In this document: positions 35,375 through 50,498 of the stretch, in pieces
Layout of the letters: every line of letters begins with the position of its first letter
How positions within the stretch are numbered: position 1 is the first letter of the stretch
NCBI RefSeq assembly: GCF_009389715.1
Contig: NC_052401.1
Coordinates: 2,778,843 to 2,842,842 of the forward strand
Source of the DNA: Phoenix dactylifera
Taxonomy: Eukaryota; Streptophyta; Magnoliopsida; Arecales; Arecaceae
Length of the DNA: 64,000 nucleotides
Direction of reading: 5' to 3'
The notes under the pieces: model-generated
What the model was told of the DNA's origin: nothing
The model's input: the letters and a program-made list of their open reading frames with translations, nothing else
Database searches by the model: none
Made by a program: the position numbers and the translations under genes

Positions 35375-36660
35375 GGACTAAAGATATGCCTACATAAGTT
35401 TTCAAACACTTCTCTTTTAGTGCATAACCAATATGACGCTAAACACATATCTGCACACATGTTCTTATACATTTGTCTCATCTAAATCATAACATCCTTC
35501 CCAGTCAAGAGTCAATTCAATCAAATCTAATCACAAATACTACAGATTGCGATCAATCTCATATGGGCCCATGCAATAATAATCCTGGTCCACGTGAGCC
35601 ATAGATCCAATCCGCTTTGGTACTATCTATGTTTAGGCTAAAGAAGATGTTAGTGTCAATTTCTACAACTAGTGTCCATCAAGTTTGGAAGCATTTGACT
35701 AAGATCCCGTAAGATATTCTGCTATCCTTTGTCAACATCTAGAATAGTGCACATTAGAAACTTGTTCATATCAAATCCCAACATATTGAGAAAAGCAGAT
35801 TTGGACTAAAGATATGCCAACATAGGTCTTCAAACACTTCTCTTTTAGTGCATAACTAATATGACGCTAAACACATATTTGCACACATGTTCTTATGCAT
35901 TTATCTCATCTAAATCTTAACATCCTTTCCAAGTCAAGAGTCAATTCAATCAAATCTAATCACAAATACTACAGATTGCAATCAATCACATATGGGCCAT
36001 GCAATAATAATCCTGGTCCACATAGGTCATAGATCCAATCCACTTTGGTACCATCTATGTTTAGGCTGAAGAAGAGGTTAGTATCAATTTCTACAACTAG
36101 TGTCCATCAAGTTTAGAAGCATTTGACTAAGATCTTGATAAGATATTCTACTATCCTTTGTCAGCATCTAGAATAGTGCGCATTAGAAACTTGTTCATAT
36201 CAAATCCCAAGATATTGAGAAAAGCGGATTTGGACTAAAGATATGCCTACATAGGTCTTCAAACACTTCTCTTTTAGTGCATAACCAATATGACGCTAAA
36301 CACATATCTGCACACATGTTCTTATGCATTTGTCTCATCTAAATCTTAACATCCTTTCCAAGTCAAGAGTCAATTCAATCAAATCTAATCACAAATACTA
36401 CAGATTGTGATCAATCTTATATGGGCCCATGCAACAATATTTCTGGTCCACATGGGTCATAGATCCGATCCACTTTGGTACTATCTATGTTTACGCTAAA
36501 GAAGAGGTTAGTATCAATTTCTACAACTAGTGTCCGTCAAGTTTAAAAGCATTTGACTAGTATCCTAGTAAGATATTCTGCTATCCTTTGTCAGCATCTA
36601 GAATCCACTGTCCGCATTAGAAAGTTGTTCATATCAAATCCCAACATATAGAGAAAAAGT
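35375..36660. repeat. Tandem array of three units of about 428 bp
   Basis: The unit start GGACTAAAGATATGCC lies at 35375, 35803 and 36232. Internal markers such as ACACTTCTCTTTTAGTGCAT, ACTACAGATTG and GCATTTGACTA recur in each copy with roughly 5 percent divergence by eye. The unit end (CTTTGTCAGCATCTAGAATA) matches the start of the dispersed segment at 24100, so the array is an expansion of the left edge of that segment. Confidence 0.88.
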
Positions 36661-37394
36661 CTGATTTTAAGAAATTTCATCCTTCAGTTATTGTATTGCT
36701 TTGTGTCCCATGATACCATCTTGGCTTGTGTTACTAGTACATATCCATTTTGATAAATGACACATCACCTCCCTGGCATCATCTTCTTCACATATAAGGA
36801 AGAGAGCAGTGAAAGCATATTCTTGTGATGATATTTCATCTTTTTTTAATACTACATGCATGTGATTTTTTTTGAGGCACTTGTATCATTATCTGTGATC
36901 TATTCTATGAGGCCAATTAGTCTATTTACTGTTGAAGAAATTTCTTGACAATATTTGTTTTAATGAGGTTGCGAACATTTCAAAATCATTGCATTGCAAA
37001 ACAGAATGACAAACTCAAAGGATGATTAAAGATTACTTTGTGCATAGAACACAATGTGGTGTCCAAAAGAAGTAGAGCCAGTGTCTTAGATACAATGTCA
37101 AATGTAGTTAAGATACAATATCAAATATAGCTAAGATATTCGGTATGTCATCTATACCGTATACCAGTATGATATGATACTCTCCATATTGTCGGGTTCG
37201 GTATGATATGGTGTACCATGGTGTATGATAATTAATCTGTTGGTAGTTTATGCGGTTAGATCGTGAAGGGGTTTAAAGAGACTTCGGATGTCTCTTGCTT
37301 GCACGAATTCACGTATCAGATGAACAATGTAAATGGAAAGGAAATAGAACCGGCAATTTGGAGCTAATAAAGGACATCTGAATGCTAGTTGCTC

Positions 37395-37530
37395 ATCACT
37401 CAGGGAATTTCATCTGGAAGGATTACGAGCCTGTGTCGGAGCCTTTTTGTAACTTGTTGTTTTTTGATCTTATTGGCCGCATTTATATCCGCCGGATGTG
37501 AGCCGCCGTTGTACCAAAAAATAAAATAAA
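37395..37530 (+). mobile_element. Possible LINE 3' end
   Basis: GAGCCTTTTTGTAACTTGTT followed by a T-run, a GC-rich patch and the tail AAAAAATAAAATAAAATAAT resembles the 3' end of plant L1-type elements. No coding part is present. Confidence 0.35.
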
Positions 37531-37711
37531 ATAATGCTAGCTGTTGCAACTCCCCTTGTCATTAGCTTCATAATTTGGTCATCCACAAAGTTTGTCTAAG
37601 AATATCCAAGGAAGATTTTTTCTAATAGTTTGATTGACGTATTTTACTAGGGATGGCGTTGAAAGGATTCATTGGTGCAGTAGCATGTTTGGCAGCAGAG
37701 CGGTGTTCTTC

Positions 37712-38566
37712 GGGTGGTTCTATATACACCCCCCCTATTGCTCAGGACACCCCCCAAAAATTAAAAAAAAAATAAATACTCTCTACACCCCCCATTTGCT
37801 AAGGACACCCCTAAAAAAATTAAAAATTCCTAAATTACCCCCCACCCTCCCCACCCCCTCACCTAAATTGCTCTCTACACCCCCCAACCCCCCCCCCACC
37901 CCGCTCTTCCCCTCCAAAACACCTCGCCAACGCCCAAAACCCCCCCGTTCCCCCTTCTCCCTCTCGTCGCCGGCATTCTCCCGATCTCCGACCACCTCGC
38001 CGGCTTCTCCCGGAACCACCTCGCCGGCTTCTCCCGAAATTTTTTTTTTCACGGTTCGTGCTCCGTTCGGCACTGGATCGCCGAACAAAAGGCTTCTGTT
38101 CGGCTGAACAGTGCCGGACAGAAGCCTTCTGTTCGGCACTGTGCAGCCGAACAGATCTGTTCGGTTGAGGGTTGCCGAACAGAAGGCTTCTGTTCGGCAC
38201 TGTTCAGCCGAACAGAAGCCTTTTGTTCGGCGATCCAGTGCCGAACGGAGCACGAACCGTGAAAAAAAAAAATTTCGGGAGAAGCCGGCGAGGTGGTTCC
38301 GGGAGAAGCCGGCGAAGTGGTCGGAGATCGGGAGAATGCCGGCGACGAGAGGGAGAAGGGGGAACGGGGGAGGAGGGGTTTAAGGGGGGTTTGAGGGGTT
38401 TTTTTTTTTTTTTCTTTTCAAAACGAAATGGAGGAGGAGGAAGGGGGGGTGTATGAGAAAATTTCAAGGGCAATATGGTAATTACACTAAAGGTTAGTTT
38501 GGGTATTTTTTTTTTGATTTTTGGGGGGTGTCCTGAGCAATAGGGGGGGTGTATATAGAACTACCC
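37712..38566. mobile_element. Fold-back Mutator-like element (non-autonomous), 855 bp
   Basis: The outer inverted repeats start GGGTGGTTCTATATACACCC (left) and GGGTAGTTCTATATACACCC (right, reversed) and match for about 50 bp with one mismatch. The element is flanked by a perfect 9-bp duplication, GTGTTCTTC, at 37703-37711 and 38567-38575. Nine bp is the Mutator hallmark. The core is a near-perfect palindrome with arms of about 215 bp (about 37941-38155 and 38156-38371) centred on AGATCT. The arms contain smaller nested palindromes of a TTCGGC/GCCGAA word around GAAGGCTTC. No transposase is encoded. Open frames on both strands here are palindrome artefacts. Confidence 0.93.
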
Positions 38567-38697
38567 GTGTTCTTCCATCGGTCAACAAATCCAGTTCCTC
38601 TTCCAGATTCCAAAATGTGTTCACACGCTAGAAGCCACATTTCTTACAACATAAGGACAAGTAGAAGTTGAAAGATTGCGACATGACACAAAAAAAT

Positions 38698-39204
38698 CCG
38701 AGGGATGGCAATAAGGGTGGGGTAGGATCAAATATGGATCGAGTTGGATACGGCCAGATTAAAAATTCATCAATCTAAATCCGATCTCTTTATTAAATAG
38801 GTCAAAATTTCAAATCAAAATCAGACCAATTTATTAAATAGTTAACTTGATTCAACCACATTACCCATTTATTAAATAGATTAAACGGATTATATGAGTT
38901 AGACGGATTTTAAATGGATTAAATTGATTTAAATGGGTTAAACAGATCAGGTTAAATATGTTAGAAACAGATCAAGCAAGTTTCAAACAGGTCAAACAGG
39001 TTAAATAGGTTGGGTTCAATTATTAAATAGGTCAAAATAGATGAACGAGTAAATGTTTAAATATGAATCCAACCCATTTAATAAACAGGTTTTGACTGTT
39101 TAACCTATTTACAAACTAAATTTATTTATGTCAAATCCAAACCAGCTTAAAGCGAGTCGTTCACAGGTTGGATTAACGGGCAGATCATAAATTGCCACAC
39201 CTAG
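38698..39204. mobile_element. Unclassified element with interior built from a TTAAATAGGTCAAA word
   Basis: The left end is GAGGGATGGCAATAAGGG. The right end reversed is CTAGGTGTGGCAATTT. The interior is degenerate repetition of TTAAATAGGTC/ACAGGTTAAATAGG and complements. No frame is present. Termini and build resemble the element at 25996-26721. Confidence 0.55.
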
Positions 39205-39338
39205 TTTCAGCTCTCCATAAGTCAAGTTCATTGATAGATCCAACCAAGCCTTTTAAGTGCATGAGCCGGATTATAAATATAATTAAGAATTATTAGGACT
39301 TCTAATGTATGACTTAAATGCCTATAAACTTGCTTATC

Positions 39339-39339
<1 letters not shown>

Positions 39340-39407
<68 letters not shown>
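39340..39407. repeat. (AT)n microsatellite
   Basis: About 34 uninterrupted AT dinucleotides. Confidence 0.98.
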
Positions 39408-39413
<6 letters not shown>

Positions 39414-41591
39414 CTTTTATCCGCTATTAGGAAAAACAAAAGATGATGATTCGACGTGGGAGGCATCTTGTTCAAATGTTGGTTGTAGCTTTGTCTGGTA
39501 GCAATTGATAGGGGGAAAAAAAAAGTGGTCGAAGCTGGCAGTACCATTTTAATCACATATGGCTTAAAATCATTTAACTGCAACCAGCTGGCCAGCAGCT
39601 AAAACATGGGATGCAGGGTCCAAGAAGTATCAGATATGTCTTGGGGCTTATTAGTGAAGTTCTATCTGGATGGGGCAAAGAAGAGCAGTGACAAGCTAAA
39701 TAATAAGGGTTGATACACAAGGATATGCCACTAATGTCAGGTGAGCCGAAAAGTGATCAAAAGAAAGATAGAGAGTAGTCTGAGGCCATATGCCTCAATT
39801 TTCAAGAATTTTTGCCACCGCTACACTACCATTTGAAAGAGATAGATAAGGAATGTAGCATTGGGCTACTGTAGAGGAATATAATGTTGGGCTAGGAAAA
39901 GAGTATAGCACTGGGCTATAGTGATGAAAGCTAAGTTACTCTTACTCCTAAAGTAGAACTCACGCACTTGATCGCACCAATTAGAATACGGTTTCGATAC
40001 ATGGATCTCAAAGCAAGCCAATACGTGCATCCCAGTTGGTCTCGCACCATTTCAGCCAACTGGGCTGCATTCACAAAATTTCCTCTCTCAGCTCCCTGGT
40101 TAGTAGATTGAGCAGGGAAAGTTGATCTCGGCATTGACTAGTAAAGAGAATTATTATATACATATAAGGCACCCGGATTGTATTGGGGTTGCCCTCTAGC
40201 ATAGAAATTTTGCATCACTGTTTGTTAAGGTGAATAGCTTTAACTATCTTGTGAGTTGGGATACGGTCGGTAGATCCAAATAAGAAGGAGAACTTGGCAT
40301 AAAGAATATAAAAAACATGAACTTAGCTCTGTTAGCAAAATGGGCATAAAACTTATTGGTAGATACTGAAACTAGTTGAAGGAACCAGATCAGTAGCTCT
40401 AATTATTATAGAAGAAAGTTTGGCATGAGGGTCCATCAAAGCCTCATTAAACTCTCCCCTATTTGGAAAGAATATCTGCAAGGACTTTTCAGCCTTTTGG
40501 AATTGTACGTCTTTCAGGTTGGGAGATCGGAGCTATATGAAATTCTGAAAGGATACTTGGGTCGGTACCACTTTTGTTGTCCATCTTTTTTATGACCTTT
40601 ATTCCTATGCAGTGAAAGAGAATATATCAGTTACTTCACAATGGAGTTAGAGAATGTTTCAGTGAAAAATCTCTCTTCATGGCGTATTGTCTCAAGTTCA
40701 AATGTCTCAATTGTAGACCATGTTGGATCTCCATTTCATAGTTAGACCATCTAGAATTGCTGACACTCCCGTCTGGAAACTCACACAGCATGGCTTTTAC
40801 ATAATTTACTCTTAATATAGATTTTTCAATACGGTGGACTCTTAATCATCTGGAAGGTAATAGTTTCAGAGAAGCTTAAGGTATTTCTTTGGCTTGCTTT
40901 GAAGAACAAACATCACATAGGTGAGGTCCTTACCAAGAAGGGATGAGCTGTGAGTACAGGCTGCTCTTTTTCTGATTGTAATATGGAATCCATTTCTCAT
41001 CTTTCCATGGATGCCATTCATCAAGAGTAGCTAAATGGTTTTGAAATCTTGTCTAAATGTCAAAGGATGGCCAGCTAATTTTCACTCTTTGTGGGCATCT
41101 TGGAGGAATAGGCATACTCAACCAATCTTAAGAAGAACATGGGATTCAAATGTCTATATTTTGGCATATGTAGCTCAAGCGGAATAAGAGAATCTTTTTA
41201 TATTGGCAGACATCCGTTTTTTTATAGTCTTTGAATTAATTAAATCGAGCAGAGAAAGTACTTTATTTCCTCCACATTTCAAAAAAAGTTGGGTAAAAAA
41301 TATACATGAAATCCAAAGAAGTTGTCGCCATTGAGATAGAGGGTGGGGGAATCCGCTTTGTCTACTTTCTCAACCGCATCGTCCCTGGATTTCCATCCAC
41401 TGATAGCATCCCATGCATGTGAACGGATGGCTCTAGGGTGGACCTCTCATCAGGTCCTCATTTATTTTTTGTAGGCCCCCACACCCCCAATGTCCTCAGT
41501 TTTAATTAGGTGGCATCTTGGAATGAGCCCAAGCATCAATTGAAATGATTGATAGTGTAGTGCAGAACCTAGAGAAAGTCTGCATCTGACC
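39408..41591. other. Intergenic, no gene recognised
   Basis: A short degenerate repeat (TAGCATTGGGCTA-type, about 40-bp spacing) lies at 39857-39920. A 67-codon minus frame at 39931-40134 is Gag-like at best and too short to assign. The rest is unclassified. Confidence 0.35.
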
Positions 41592-41719
41592 ATATATTAT
41601 ATATATTTATATGGCACCAAGCGCTGCATTCCCCTTCCAATAGAAACCATCTCAGGTCTTCTCCTTCTCTCCCTACCTTCCTCCCTTTCGGTTTTAATAG
41701 CAGCAGTGTGAAGAAAAGC

Positions 41720-41878
41720 ATGGGTCCTAAAGAGAAGAGAATACCACCGAGAAGAGGCGAGATTAAGCGTGGGATCGGCCGCTCTATCTTGCACTGCATC
41801 GGCCATCTCTCTAGGTCTCTCATCTCTTGTATCTTGTGTTCTAGCGACACTCCCCCTCCCTCATATTCTTCATCTTAG
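41720..41878 (+). CDS. Microprotein 2, 52 residues, paralogue of microprotein 1
   Basis: The frame starts ATGGGTCCTAAAGAG and stops at TAG (41876-41878). It encodes KEKRIPPRRGEIKRGIGRSI, then a hydrophobic amphipathic stretch and the end CSSDTPPPSYSSS. It aligns with the frame at 34031-34207 over about 38 residues, with the same basic/IPPxRGEIKR core and Cys-Ser-Ser-Asp-Thr tail. A TATA-rich tract (41592-41611) lies about 110 bp upstream and a pyrimidine-rich leader precedes the ATG, as in the other copy. There is no secretion signal and the function is unknown. The alternative, a minus-strand frame over the same bases, lacks the third-position pattern. Confidence 0.6.
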   Translation: MGPKEKRIPPRRGEIKRGIGRSILHCIGHLSRSLISCILCSSDTPPPSYSSS

Positions 41879-42733
41879 TCTCATCACCTTCTAGCTTCAA
41901 TTCTTCATTATATATATATATATATTCCTGGTTATAGAAAGGTTGGTTTTATCTATGGATGTTGCTGTCTCTGCGTTGGGTTGTAATGCTACTTGCTCTT
42001 CCTTTTTTTTCCTTCCACCGGTGTCGAGTCTCTCACAAGCTACTGGCTTTGGAATTTGGTGCCGTTCCGATAACAAAAAGGAGTCGTCTTTGATTCGAAA
42101 GGGACCGGGGGGGTGGGGGAGGGGATAGCCAAAAGCATTTGTTTGGTTTGGATTCACAATTACTTGTAATATGTTCTCTGTTCATGAACTTGAGGACTTC
42201 ATCATCTTGTTCTCAGAGAAGGTGCTCTTAGAAGTACATTGTACTTGAGAGCTTGGGTCGATGATGGACTTCTTCCAAGTCAATAAGGTTAGAAGATACG
42301 TATTAACTTGAATATTAATTGATAGAAGGATGTTTCTTCCTAGCATCTGGGTCATGTCAACTAAATGTGGAAATGAAATGTTAATTTATAGGCTGCTTCT
42401 AATGTGCACTTGGATGTCAAGATTTGTGGCAGAAGATTGATTGATGTCTGGGATGTCGACGCCCCGCTGACTGAAACGAGCACACCGGCCGGCTGTATCT
42501 TTGACTCTTTGGTCTGGGACAATCAAGTAGGGCCCCAATCTATTGGGTTGGATTCATGACCTAGGTTTGGACTACTTATTTCGTTGGATTCAGGTCAACC
42601 CCAGCAAGCCCACTAAGATATCATTTGATAATGTTAATTATTGTTCAAGAAACTGTAATTTTTATAGTAAATAATAATGCAGGCTTTTAGAGAACTTTTG
42701 GAAGTAAGAAATGAAACACGCCGCACGCACGCG

Positions 42734-42806
<73 letters not shown>

Positions 42807-43980
42807 ATATATAATGTAGACACACGGACGGATAACTATTACCAATCTGCCACTACTAAGTACACTTCATGGGTTCACTAAACTTTCGACCATCTTACAA
42901 GGTATATTTTTTAAAATTGATGGTCCATCCTCTTTAGTGTTCATGCGAGGCGGACCGAGCATTGGTTGCTACCCACTAACACCTCATGATTTTTTAACTA
43001 CTAGGGTGTTCATTAGAGGTAAAAATGCTTATTTTATCACCAATGATTGGCCGAAACCTGCTTACACTCTAAATTTTTGGGTTTTGAAAGAAAGATTTCA
43101 TTTTCTATCTCAGAATTTGGGTATTTAATTCTCACAAAATCTGTTTCAGTAGCTGCGGAACGGGGCATAATTTACTGGGGTGTTTTGCAAGAGTACTGAC
43201 AGAATAACAGGGATAAGGTATCGATCTCGAGCTAAAGTTGATTGACAAAAAGTTTCAAGTGGATGGTTAGAGGATAAATTGGGAGGTAATTGGGATCTTC
43301 TTGCCATTCTATGGCTTCAGCAATAACCATCTATTAAATTTCACGCACTGGCTAAAAATACGAACAATCTTAACCATGAGGCACAAAACACTGTATCAAG
43401 CAAACAAACACCTCATTTTCAGTATATGATCCCACAAACGATCTCAACCATATAAAGAGATTCCAGTATTGATGATTCAGCAATGCTGGCAGAATGAGGA
43501 ACATTTAAAAAGTTTTAACATAGCTGAAAAATAATATGATATTATGCCTAAATTTTTTCCTGAAAAAGAAAAAAAAAACAAAATCATGGCCCTACCACAG
43601 CCAACAAATGTATCAATTTATCACAATACGAGCAGTCACATCTCAGAGATTTTTTTATTTTTGGCAGAAAAATCTCAGAGCCTTTTGCAGTAACTTGAAT
43701 TTCATGCGTCTAGTATCTCCTTAATGTGGGTCTATGGCTGTGGATTCTTCCTCTGGCATTAAATGCCGAGAATGAACAAAACCGGTATATCCAAAAGCTG
43801 GAACAAATGAATGCCGCTTCCTGCCCCGAGCACAGGTGATTATTACATCAATAGTTCGATTAACAAGGCAAACCGTGAAGAAACAGCTAAAAAAAAAAAA
43901 ACTGAGAGCGTTATTCTCTCTCATGCAGTGCGCTCAGTACTTTTAAAACAATAGTTGGGCTAATAAACACCCAAGTAGTA
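41879..43980. other. Intergenic, no gene recognised
   Basis: It contains an (AT)n tract at 42737-42815. A 63-codon plus frame at 42937-43128 has no recognisable domain. The stretch next to 44021 is likely the 3' UTR of the isocitrate dehydrogenase gene. Confidence 0.35.
42737..42815. repeat. (AT)n microsatellite with two AAT interruptions
   Basis: Nearly pure AT repeat preceded by a GC-rich GCACGCACGCGCAC stretch. Confidence 0.97.
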
Positions 43981-44021
43981 TTTCTCCGCATGCATGATGA
44001 CCAGAAAATAATCCAAAATTC

Positions 44022-48465
<4,444 letters not shown>

Positions 48466-48467
48466 AA

Positions 48468-48794
48468 CTACAAAAATACGGCTTAGGGTTAGGCCCGACG
48501 CTCTTTAAAATCTCCGGAAAGAAAAATACAATACAATCAGAAAATTTAACACGATTAATCATCGTAAACACCTAAATCACAATTCGAATAGGATTAAGAT
48601 TACCAATTACCGGGAAGGGAGAAAAAAAAACTTTTTGGACGTCTAATTTTCACGAGAAGTAGGGAACCTAGATCAAATTAAAGAACATTTTTGCACAAGA
48701 TTGTAAAATAAATAACTTAAACCCTAGACCGAGTAATATAAACAAAAAAAAATCAAAAGATAAGAGAGCTTTACAAAAAAAACCTAGGAATTAC
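48468..48794 (-). other. Probable 5' UTR intron of the isocitrate dehydrogenase gene
   Basis: On the minus strand a donor CAG|GTAATTCC at 48795/48794 and an acceptor TTTTTGTAG two bases before the ATG bracket an AT-rich 327-bp stretch. Upstream is a GC-rich leader with a (CT)n tract at about 48935-48952. The intron is inferred from splice signals and base composition only. Confidence 0.6.
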
Positions 48795-48999
48795 CTGAAT
48801 AGGAACGTGCAGTGGGGGATTCGAGGAGTGCGGCCTCGGGTTGTCGGCCGATCGGATCGCCGGCCTTTGCCTCTACCGCCGCTCCACGTCGCCGGGGACA
48901 AGGTTGGGGCCGGAGTGAGATCGGGCCGGGGAAGGAGAGAGAGAGAGAGAGATGACAAGACCTTGGACGACCCCTCAGCGTACCGCCACGCCACAAAAT

Positions 49000-50498
49000 T
49001 GGGGAGGCCCGTTCGATTCACGCGCAGTTGGACTTCGATCACGATTCATGCTGAGCCGTCCGATTGGAATACCCCAACAATCACCGCTCGATATGCCATG
49101 CGGGACACGGTGGGTCCATCTCATTCTCAGTTAATCTTATCAATTCTCTCATCAAATCCCTGCAGTCTTCCCTGAGCATTGATCTCATGGCTTATTCTAA
49201 AGCTGAACCTATTATTGAGCCGAGTTTGACATGAGTTGATTAAGCTCAAGCTTGACTAGAATCAATCTTCGACCTTGAATGAGCCGAGCTCGAGTTGGCC
49301 CATCCATATACCAGCTGAGCTCGAGCCCTAGTCTTAGCTCATCTCGAGCTCGAGGAGCTGAGATGGTCTTATTTCGAGCCAAGATCCACTTGCTCGTCTT
49401 CAGCTCATTTACATGAAAGTGCAAACCAAGCAATTGAATATATGAAATGTGATTTAAAGGAAGAGAAAAAGAATATTGTCCCCGCATATACAAGATCAAG
49501 CGACAAACTCACCAAATATATGTTACCCACCAAGCCGTTGCTTAAGGGATATTTGAGAATTTTCTAAGAAAAAAACAGAGAGAGATTTCTAAATATCTTG
49601 CAAGAATACTGTCTTAATAACAAGATTCTGGCTGAGAATCGTTGTCAAGACTTCGTGGTTGCATGTGATGAAGCTCGGCTAAGGCGAGGGTAGGATCAGA
49701 ACCCTTTGAGGGCATAGTTACATTAAGGATGCAATATTGTTTTTTTCATGTATCAAAACCATCAGGGCTGCAAATCCTCACAATAATGATCAGTGAGTTA
49801 GCAATGATGTACATGCATAGAGAAGTGCTGCAAAACCTCACCAAAATAACGATCAGTGAATTAGAAATGATGTAGATGCACAAAGAAGTGCACGCACCTC
49901 ACAAATTGTGTTCGTAGTTCACAAGAGCATGAAAATGTTAGGCTTGTGCTCATGCACTTCATAGTTTGTGTTCATAGTTCACAAGAGCATGAAAATATTA
50001 GGCTTGTGCTCTGATCCAGCAAGAAAACATCATTGGTTCATTAAATTCTATCACGCCGTTGACAAGGGACCCGCTTTTTAGTTTTATATTAAAATTTCAA
50101 TTATTTCTTCTCTTGCTTATTCAAAAGCCACACAGCAATAGGTCCACAAACAGGCCCTATCCAAAAAGTGAGTTCTACGAGGCCACCCTGGTCTCCAGTC
50201 CCATTTCGCAAATGTTATTTGAAGGACTTTAAATCTGGCAAATAAAATCATATATTGCAGAATGAGCAAGCTATGAAACAAGAGATTAAAGGCACTGAAC
50301 ACTTCATTAAAAGCTTCGTGACCACCAGAACGCTGCATCTAAAAACAGTACAGAACCTTGAATAGCAATCAGTAACTGTTTCTAAACCCCCACCAAAACA
50401 GAGAGTTCTTTACTCGAATTCCTCCCCTAGATATTGCATCTAGTAGCCATACAAAAACTGACATCAATCTTTGCCCCTGAAAATTTAATATTAACTCA
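49000..50498. other. Intergenic with word-repeat and tandem duplications
   Basis: 49215-49400 is rich in GAGCTCGAGC/GAGCCGAG words. 49770-49890 holds two copies of a unit of about 63 bp (CCTCACAATAATGATCAGTG-like). 49905-50015 holds two copies of a unit of about 53 bp (GTGTTCATAGTTCACAAGAG). No gene is seen. The rightmost part is likely the 3' UTR of the following minus-strand gene. Confidence 0.6.

Larger units (their letters stand above)
36560..38690. repeat. Dispersed segment homologous to 24100-25710, interrupted by a fold-back element
   Basis: Collinear blocks match the earlier copy up to AGATTCCAAAATGTGTTCA at 38607. This copy is split by the 855-bp Mutator-like element at 37712-38566, which dates that insertion after the duplication. 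It also holds a LINE-like tail absent from the first copy. Confidence 0.55.

Noticed and set aside
37634-38473. Several frames of 90-157 codons on both strands
   Set aside because: All lie in the palindromic fold-back element and mirror each other. The sequence is low-complexity and non-coding.
39931-40134. Gag-like 67-codon minus frame
   Set aside because: Too short, with no zinc knuckle or neighbouring retroelement part. The resemblance is not enough to call it.
41569-41850. Minus-strand frames over the microprotein loci (also 33946-34146)
   Set aside because: They are antisense to the conserved plus frames. Synonymous changes between the two loci fit only the plus frame.
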